Notes under the pieces: generated by a model | Database searches by the model: none | What the model was told of the DNA's origin: nothing | What the model saw: the letters and a program-made list of their open reading frames with translations, nothing else | Position numbers and translations under genes: made by a program | Shown: in pieces, positions 59,603 to 64,000 of the stretch | Position numbering within the stretch: position 1 is the first letter of the stretch | How the letters are laid out: each line of letters opens with the position of its first letter | Assembly: GCF_040629175.1 (NCBI RefSeq) | Contig: NZ_JBEXUX010000010.1 | Coordinates: 124,001 to 188,000 of the forward strand | Direction of reading: 5' to 3' | Source of the DNA: Embleya sp040629175 | GTDB lineage: Bacteria > Actinomycetota > Actinomycetes > Streptomycetales > Streptomycetaceae | DNA length: 64,000 nucleotides

Positions 59603-61018
59603 ATGAGCACGGTGGATCGGCACGGGCTCGACCTGTCCGGCATGGGCCCGGAGGCGATCCGGCACTACGAACGCGCGCTGGACGCGCTGCTGTTCTTCCG
59701 GCCGGAGGTGGGCACCGAGGTCGAGGCGGCGCTGGCGGCCGATCCCGGTGCGCCGATGGCCAACGTGTTCGCGGCCTATCTCGGCCTGTTGGGCACCGAA
59801 TCGCGCGACGCCGCCGCCGCGCGCGAACGTTACGCCGCGTTCGTGCCCACCCCGACCAGGGTCGGCGCACGCGAGGTCGCGCATCTGCGGGCCGCCGACG
59901 CGTGGTTGGCCGGCGACATCCGCCGGGCCGGCGACATCCTGCACGAGTTGGTCGTCGCGTATCCCCGGGACGCGCTCGCGCTGCTGGTCGGCCATCAGAT
60001 CGACTTCCTCACCGGCGACGCGCTCCGGTTGCGCGACCGGGTCGGCGGCGTGCTCAGCGCGTGGGACCGGGACGATCCGCACTACGGGCCGGTGCTGGGC
60101 ATGGCCGCGTTCGGCCTGGAGGAGGCCGGCCACTACGCGCGCTCCGAAGAGACCGGGCTGGCCGCGGTGGCGGCGAATCCGCGCGACGTGTGGGCGATCC
60201 ACGCGGTGGTGCACACGTACGAGATGCAGGGTCGCTTCGCCGAGGGCATCCGCTTCATGGACGCCCGGACCGCCGACTGGACCGGCGGCAACTACCTGAA
60301 CGTGCACAACTGGTGGCACTACGGCCTGTTCTCGATCGAAGCCGGGGCCAACGATCGGGCGCTGGCCATCCACGACGCCGTCCTGCACCACGACCGGTCG
60401 GCCGGCCTGGCGATGGAACTGCTGGACGCCTCGGCCCTGTTGTGGCGCCTGCACCTGGCGGGCGACCCGCAGGTCGAGCGCTGGCGCCGGCTCGCCGACG
60501 CGTGGGCGGCCCGCGCGGACGGCCCGTACTACGCGTTCAACGACACCCACGCGGTGATGGCCCTGCTCGGCGCCGGCCGGATCGCCGACGCGCAGGCCGT
60601 GGTCCGCGACCGCGAGACCTGGCTCGCCGATCCGCACCCGGGCGTGACCAACCACACGATGACCGCGGCGGTCGGACTGCCGGTCTGCCGCGCGCTGGTG
60701 GCCTTCGAGCAGGGGCACTACACCGAGACCGTCGACCTGCTCCTCCCGATTCGACACCGCCTGAACACCTTCGGCGGCAGCCACGCCCAACGCGACGCGA
60801 TCCAGCAGACCCTGGTCGAGGCGGCCCTGCGGAGCGACCGGCACGACCTGGCCCGGACGCTGCTCAGCGAACGCGTCAACCTGCGCCCGACCAGCCCGTA
60901 CAACTGGCTCGGCCGGGCCCGCCTCGCCGACGCCCTGGGCCGCCCCGCCGAGGCCGCCGACGCCCGCGAACGGGTCGCCGAACACACCGCCGCGATCACC
61001 ATCGCCTGGGGACGCTGA
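59603..61018 (+). CDS. TTC38-like tetratricopeptide protein
   Basis: 471 residues of helical repeats. Markers are IRHYERALDALLFFRPE, DVWAIHAVVHTYEMQGRFAEG and NVHNWWHYGLFSIEAG, characteristic of the TTC38 family found in actinomycetes and animals. No signal or membrane segment, so cytoplasmic. GGAAGGA lies 7 bases before ATG 59603. Function in bacteria is not established; likely a protein interaction scaffold. Confidence 0.88.
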   Translation: MSTVDRHGLDLSGMGPEAIRHYERALDALLFFRPEVGTEVEAALAADPGAPMANVFAAYLGLLGTESRDAAAARERYAAFVPTPTRVGAREVAHLRAADAWLAGDIRRAGDILHELVVAYPRDALALLVGHQIDFLTGDALRLRDRVGGVLSAWDRDDPHYGPVLGMAAFGLEEAGHYARSEETGLAAVAANPRDVWAIHAVVHTYEMQGRFAEGIRFMDARTADWTGGNYLNVHNWWHYGLFSIEAGANDRALAIHDAVLHHDRSAGLAMELLDASALLWRLHLAGDPQVERWRRLADAWAARADGPYYAFNDTHAVMALLGAGRIADAQAVVRDRETWLADPHPGVTNHTMTAAVGLPVCRALVAFEQGHYTETVDLLLPIRHRLNTFGGSHAQRDAIQQTLVEAALRSDRHDLARTLLSERVNLRPTSPYNWLGRARLADALGRPAEAADARERVAEHTAAITIAWGR

Positions 61019-61152
61019 GCCGGCGGCTCGGGAGTTGCCCCGCCCCGAGGGTGGTCGACCGGGTCCGCGCCGGATGCGCGAGAATTGCGCACTCGTCGCG
61101 GGCCGGGTCGATGGCCCTGTGACGTCGTCGACAACACGGGAGAGTGGCATAC

Positions 61153-61839
61153 ATGGGTGAGTCCCGGGACGAATCCGGAGCGCGTCGGCAGGTTCCGGAC
61201 GATCCGGGGCTGCTCGCCGCGGCCACCCGGAGCCCGGGCGGGTCGGTCGCCGAGATCGACCCGGCGTTCGCCGACGACCCCAACGGCTACGTCCCCGGCG
61301 AGGCGATCCGAGGCGCGTGGGTGGTGGGTCCGGACGGGCTGTTGACCGGCGAGTACCGGGAGAACCCGCGGCACGGGCCGCCGCAGGACGACTTCGCCAA
61401 GCTGCTCCAGGACGACGCGTGGTTCGGCTGGCTCGGCGACGACCCGGCCGGCGCGATCCGCGAGTCGGTCACCGAGTGCTTCGAGGACCAGGCTCCCGGC
61501 GCCGCGCTGACCTGGATGAAGATCCTCGAACCGCCGCGCTGCGCCACCACGGGCCGGCCGGCCCCGGACGACGAGCAGTACCTGATCCCCACCCGCGCCG
61601 GGGTGGCAGTCTGGTTCGCCGCCCAGATCGTCGCACCGGACCGTGACCGGACCACCGTGTGCGGCATCTTCACCTGGGTCGCGATCCACCTGGACGCGCC
61701 GGCCGACCGCCTCGACCGGATCTGGCTCGACCTGGACGCGGACCTGGACTGGGCGGAGCAGCAGCTACCGCCGCGGTTGTACGGCGTGGACACGGAGGGC
61801 ACGGACGACGGCGCGGACGAGGACCTGCCGAGCACCTGA
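61153..61839 (+). CDS. Protein resembling type VII secretion-associated proteins
   Basis: 228 residues. The first 75 (LLAAATRSPGGSVAEIDPAF, AIRGAWVVGPDGLLTGEY, RENPRH) resemble the N-terminal module of actinobacterial type VII secretion system-associated proteins. The middle and C-terminal parts (TWMKILEPPRCATTGRP, AVWFAAQIVAPDRDRTTVC) match nothing I know. The end is very acidic. GGGAGAG lies 8 bases before ATG 61153; GTG 61144 is less likely. It stands alone before the convergent methyltransferase gene. Confidence 0.6.
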   Translation: MGESRDESGARRQVPDDPGLLAAATRSPGGSVAEIDPAFADDPNGYVPGEAIRGAWVVGPDGLLTGEYRENPRHGPPQDDFAKLLQDDAWFGWLGDDPAGAIRESVTECFEDQAPGAALTWMKILEPPRCATTGRPAPDDEQYLIPTRAGVAVWFAAQIVAPDRDRTTVCGIFTWVAIHLDAPADRLDRIWLDLDADLDWAEQQLPPRLYGVDTEGTDDGADEDLPST

Positions 61840-61871
61840 GCCCGGAGCCCCGGCGGAGGGGATGTCGCCCC

Positions 61872-62975
61872 CTACCGCGCGGCCTGCAATCGCGGCTTCA
61901 GGTGCCGAGCGATCGCCTCCGCGAGCCGCGGCGGCACCGCGTTGCCGATCTGCCGGGCGATCTCGGTCTTGGAGCCGCACCACACGAAGGTCTCCGGGAA
62001 GGACTGGAGCCGGGCCGCCTCCCGATGCGTGATCGGGCGGTTGACCCGGTCGGTCGGATCCTCCGGGTTCCACTGCGGATGCAGGTACTGGCCCTTCTCC
62101 GGCTTGTAGAACTCGGTCCTGATGGTCAGCGACGGGTGGTCCCAGCGCATCCGGCCCATCACGTCCGTCGTCCCGGTCTTCTTGTTCCGCCAGCAGTCCG
62201 GCAGCAGGTGGTCCGGCAGATCGAAGCGGCCGCCGCCGGGCGGCACGCAGTCGTAGCGCAGCAGCGAGCGCTCGATCGGCGTGCGGGCCAGGTGCAGGTC
62301 GGCCTCCTTGAACACGCCGGGCACGACGCGGCCGAAGAACTCGGTCCGGGAGACCGGCAGGCTGGTCGTGCCGGGCACGCGCGGCAGGTGCTCGATCGCG
62401 TCCCGCACGGTGTTCCAGCGCTGCGATCGGCCGGGGCCGTGGGTCGGCTCCGGGACGCTGATCTCGCCGATCCGGGAGCCGATCACGATCGCCCGCTTGC
62501 GGCGCTGCGGGACTCCGTAGTCCACCGCCGGGAGCAGCGCGTCGGTGAGCACGTACCCCTCCAGGAGGCCGCCGGGCTGCGCCTCGGCGAGCAGCAGCGC
62601 GAACTCGGCGGACTTCTGGAAGCGGTCCACGTTCTCGATCACGAACACCTTGGGCCTGGCCCGACGCACGAAGCGCAGGTATTCCTTCCAGAGCTTGTTG
62701 CGCGGGTCCTCCACGTTGCGGCTGCCCAGGTTGGAGAAGCCCTGGCAGGGCGGGCCGCCGATGATCAGGTCGGCCCGCGGGATGTCCCTGTCCGGGATCT
62801 CCGCGATGTCGCCCCAGCGCATGTGCGCGTCGCCGAAATTGGCGGCGTAGGTCGCGGCGGCGTGCAGATTCCACTCGACCGCCATGACCGGCCGAAAGCC
62901 CTTCGCGGCGGCGAACCCGGACGTCATTCCACCGCAGCCCGCGAACAGGTCGATCATGGTGATGGGTCGTGCCAT
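61872..62975 (-). CDS. DNA (cytosine-5-)-methyltransferase
   Basis: 367 residues with the m5C methylase motifs in order: I MIDLFAGCGGMTSGF, IV IIGGPPCQGFSNLG with the catalytic Cys, VI FVIENVDRFQ, VIII QRRKRAIVIGSR, IX LTIRTEF to AARLQSFPETF, and X QIGNAVPPRLAEA. A complete, probably active enzyme; its target is set by the variable region before motif IX and cannot be read by eye. ATG 62975. It follows the Vsr gene by 9 bases on the same strand. No restriction endonuclease gene is adjacent. Confidence 0.96.
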   Translation of the reverse strand: MARPITMIDLFAGCGGMTSGFAAAKGFRPVMAVEWNLHAAATYAANFGDAHMRWGDIAEIPDRDIPRADLIIGGPPCQGFSNLGSRNVEDPRNKLWKEYLRFVRRARPKVFVIENVDRFQKSAEFALLLAEAQPGGLLEGYVLTDALLPAVDYGVPQRRKRAIVIGSRIGEISVPEPTHGPGRSQRWNTVRDAIEHLPRVPGTTSLPVSRTEFFGRVVPGVFKEADLHLARTPIERSLLRYDCVPPGGGRFDLPDHLLPDCWRNKKTGTTDVMGRMRWDHPSLTIRTEFYKPEKGQYLHPQWNPEDPTDRVNRPITHREAARLQSFPETFVWCGSKTEIARQIGNAVPPRLAEAIARHLKPRLQAAR

Positions 62976-62984
62976 GCGGACAGG

Positions 62985-63437
62985 TTAGCCGGCCGCGCGC
63001 CTCGCGATCACGGCATCCCGAACCCTGGCCGCCGCCGTGGCCGCGTCCTCGTGCTCCCAGACCCGCACCACGAGCCAGCCGGCCTCGGCCATTCGTCGGT
63101 CGGTGTCCAGGTCGCGGGTGCGGTTCCCCTCGATCTTGGCCTTCCAGAACTCGGCGTTGCGTTTGGGCCAGGTCGCGTGCTGCGGACACCCGTGCCAGAA
63201 GCAGCCGTCGACGTAGACGGCGACCTTGGTCGGGCCGAACACGACGTCCGCCTCGCGGCGGATGCCCTTGAGGGGGCGGCGGTGCACGCGGTAGCGCAGG
63301 CCCATGCCGTGCAGCACGCGCCGCAGGGCGACCTCGACGCCGGTGTCCTTGCTGCGCTGGCGACTCATCCGCGCGCGGGTCGCTTCCGTGGTGGTCAGGC
63401 TCGTCACGAACACCATGGTGCACGGTCGCACTGTCAT
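62985..63437 (-). CDS. vsr: Very short patch repair (Vsr) endonuclease
   Basis: 150 residues. The start ARMSRQRSKDTGVEVALRR and the catalytic Asp in IRREADVVFGPTKVAVYVDG, with the zinc/active-site FWHGCPQHATWPKRN, match Vsr nickases. Vsr cuts beside T:G mismatches that arise when 5-methylcytosine deaminates, protecting methylated sites. The pairing with the m5C methylase is standard. ATG 63437 is taken as the start; ATG 63416 is also possible. It is first of the two-gene unit. Confidence 0.93.
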   Translation of the reverse strand: MTVRPCTMVFVTSLTTTEATRARMSRQRSKDTGVEVALRRVLHGMGLRYRVHRRPLKGIRREADVVFGPTKVAVYVDGCFWHGCPQHATWPKRNAEFWKAKIEGNRTRDLDTDRRMAEAGWLVVRVWEHEDAATAAARVRDAVIARRAAG

Positions 63438-63489
63438 CGCGCCCCGACGTGCCCGCGGCGGGCCCGCTTCGGTGCGCCGGGTGCGGTGG

Positions 63490-64000
63490 TCAGGCGGGGT
63501 ACGCGCGGGCCTCCGTCGCCTTGACCGCCGCCCATACCGGCTTGCCCGGCGCCAGTTCGAGTTCGGCGACGGCGAGCGGTGTGACGTCGGCGAGCAGCGG
63601 CACCGGGCCGGTCAGTTCGACCCGGACGGTGTCGCCGTGCAGTTCCATGCCGTCCACCTCGACCTGCCACAGGTTGCGCGGGCTGCCGTCCGGACGGGTC
63701 CGGTACAGCGTCACCGCGGCCGGCGGGAAGGCCACGAACACCTCGTCGGCGTCCGGGAGTTCGGCCACCACCAGGCGCTGCCCGGCGGGCAGGTCGACGC
63801 CGCCGGCCGAGGTGCTGCCGCGGTAGAGGTTCAGGCCCACCAGACGGGCCACGTAGTCGGTGCGCGGATGGCGGGCCACCTCCGCCGGCGTGCCGCTCTG
63901 GACCGCGCGGCCCGCCTCGATCACGGTGAGCCGGTCGGCCAGCACCATCGCGTCCAGCGGGTCGTGGGTGATCACCACCGCGACCCCGTCGAAGTCGGCC
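63490..64000 (-). CDS. ABC transporter ATP-binding protein with TOBE/Mop domain, N-terminus outside window
   Basis: The visible 170 C-terminal codons begin in the H-loop VVITHDPLDAMVLADRLTVI and continue through QSGTPAEVARHPRTDYVARL to a TOBE (molybdate-type oligomer-binding) domain with VEVDGMELHGDTVRVELTG. The layout matches ModC or other MOI-type importer ATPases. Walker A, signature and Walker B would lie beyond position 64000. Molybdate is a likely but unproven substrate. Confidence 0.85.
   Translation of the reverse strand, partial: ADFDGVAVVITHDPLDAMVLADRLTVIEAGRAVQSGTPAEVARHPRTDYVARLVGLNLYRGSTSAGGVDLPAGQRLVVAELPDADEVFVAFPPAAVTLYRTRPDGSPRNLWQVEVDGMELHGDTVRVELTGPVPLLADVTPLAVAELELAPGKPVWAAVKATEARAYPA

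Overview
The window is GC-rich (visibly near 70 percent), with G or C in most third codon positions, GTG and TTG starts, and many 4-base ATGA or GTGA stop/start overlaps. Gene content points to a filamentous actinomycete of the Streptomyces type: a large ATP-binding LuxR regulator, Tat and lipoprotein exports, a GH19 chitinase with DasR-like operators, a CobIJ fusion, a CYTH-CHAD protein and a WXG100-linked locus. I cannot name a species. No rRNA, tRNA, transposase, integrase or CRISPR array was seen. Genes are cut at both ends: a LuxR-family regulator at the left and an ABC transporter ATPase at the right.

Layout. 1-9 kb: the LuxR regulator, then a complete peptide/nickel-type ABC importer (lipoprotein, two permeases, fused double ATPase). 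8.3-10.5 kb: a TetR/DHA2 efflux pair. 10.7-14.6 kb: an unusual arginine-rich, acid-free hydrophobic repeat protein, a GNAT acetyltransferase and a CYTH-CHAD protein. 14.7-20.2 kb: a tightly overlapping three-gene operon of a MutL/MORC-like ATPase, a PD-(D/E)XK protein and a Z1 helicase-like protein, which looks like a mobile-DNA defence module. 20.8-23.1 kb: a small secreted protein, a DUF427 protein and the chitinase, with two DasR-like sites. 23.4-28.8 kb: a six-gene operon for 3-hydroxyanthranilate meta-cleavage in the order nbaE-H-G-F-C-D. 28.9-32.8 kb: a lower-GC locus with a probably frame-shifted type VII secretion-type protein, a membrane-anchored protein and a divergent WXG100-like protein. 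32.9-35.4 kb: an alpha/beta hydrolase, a cytochrome P450 and a small membrane protein. 35.5-37.8 kb: a second TetR/DHA2 pair with a three-dyad operator. 38-39.1 kb: a polysaccharide deacetylase and a small membrane protein.

39.1-51.4 kb is a cobalamin corrin-ring region: a Fur-family regulator with a palindrome touching its start codon, then cobG, cobH, cobIJ, cobK, cbiD, cobM, cobL and cobN. A cobalamin riboswitch precedes cobN, with a possible small ORF between the two. 51.5-61.8 kb is mixed metabolism: an aldolase-type PLP lyase, a CaiB transferase with a divergent ArsR-type regulator, a pair of repeat proteins of unknown function, a GlxA-type regulator divergent from an epimerase-like protein, a TPR protein, and a protein resembling type VII secretion-associated proteins. 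61.9-63.4 kb holds a C5-cytosine DNA methyltransferase and a Vsr endonuclease. In related defence loci these two usually sit beside the ATPase/PD-(D/E)XK/Z1 operon; here they are about 42 kb away.

Most functions come from conserved motifs read by eye. Operators and terminators come from visible dyad symmetry, not experiment.
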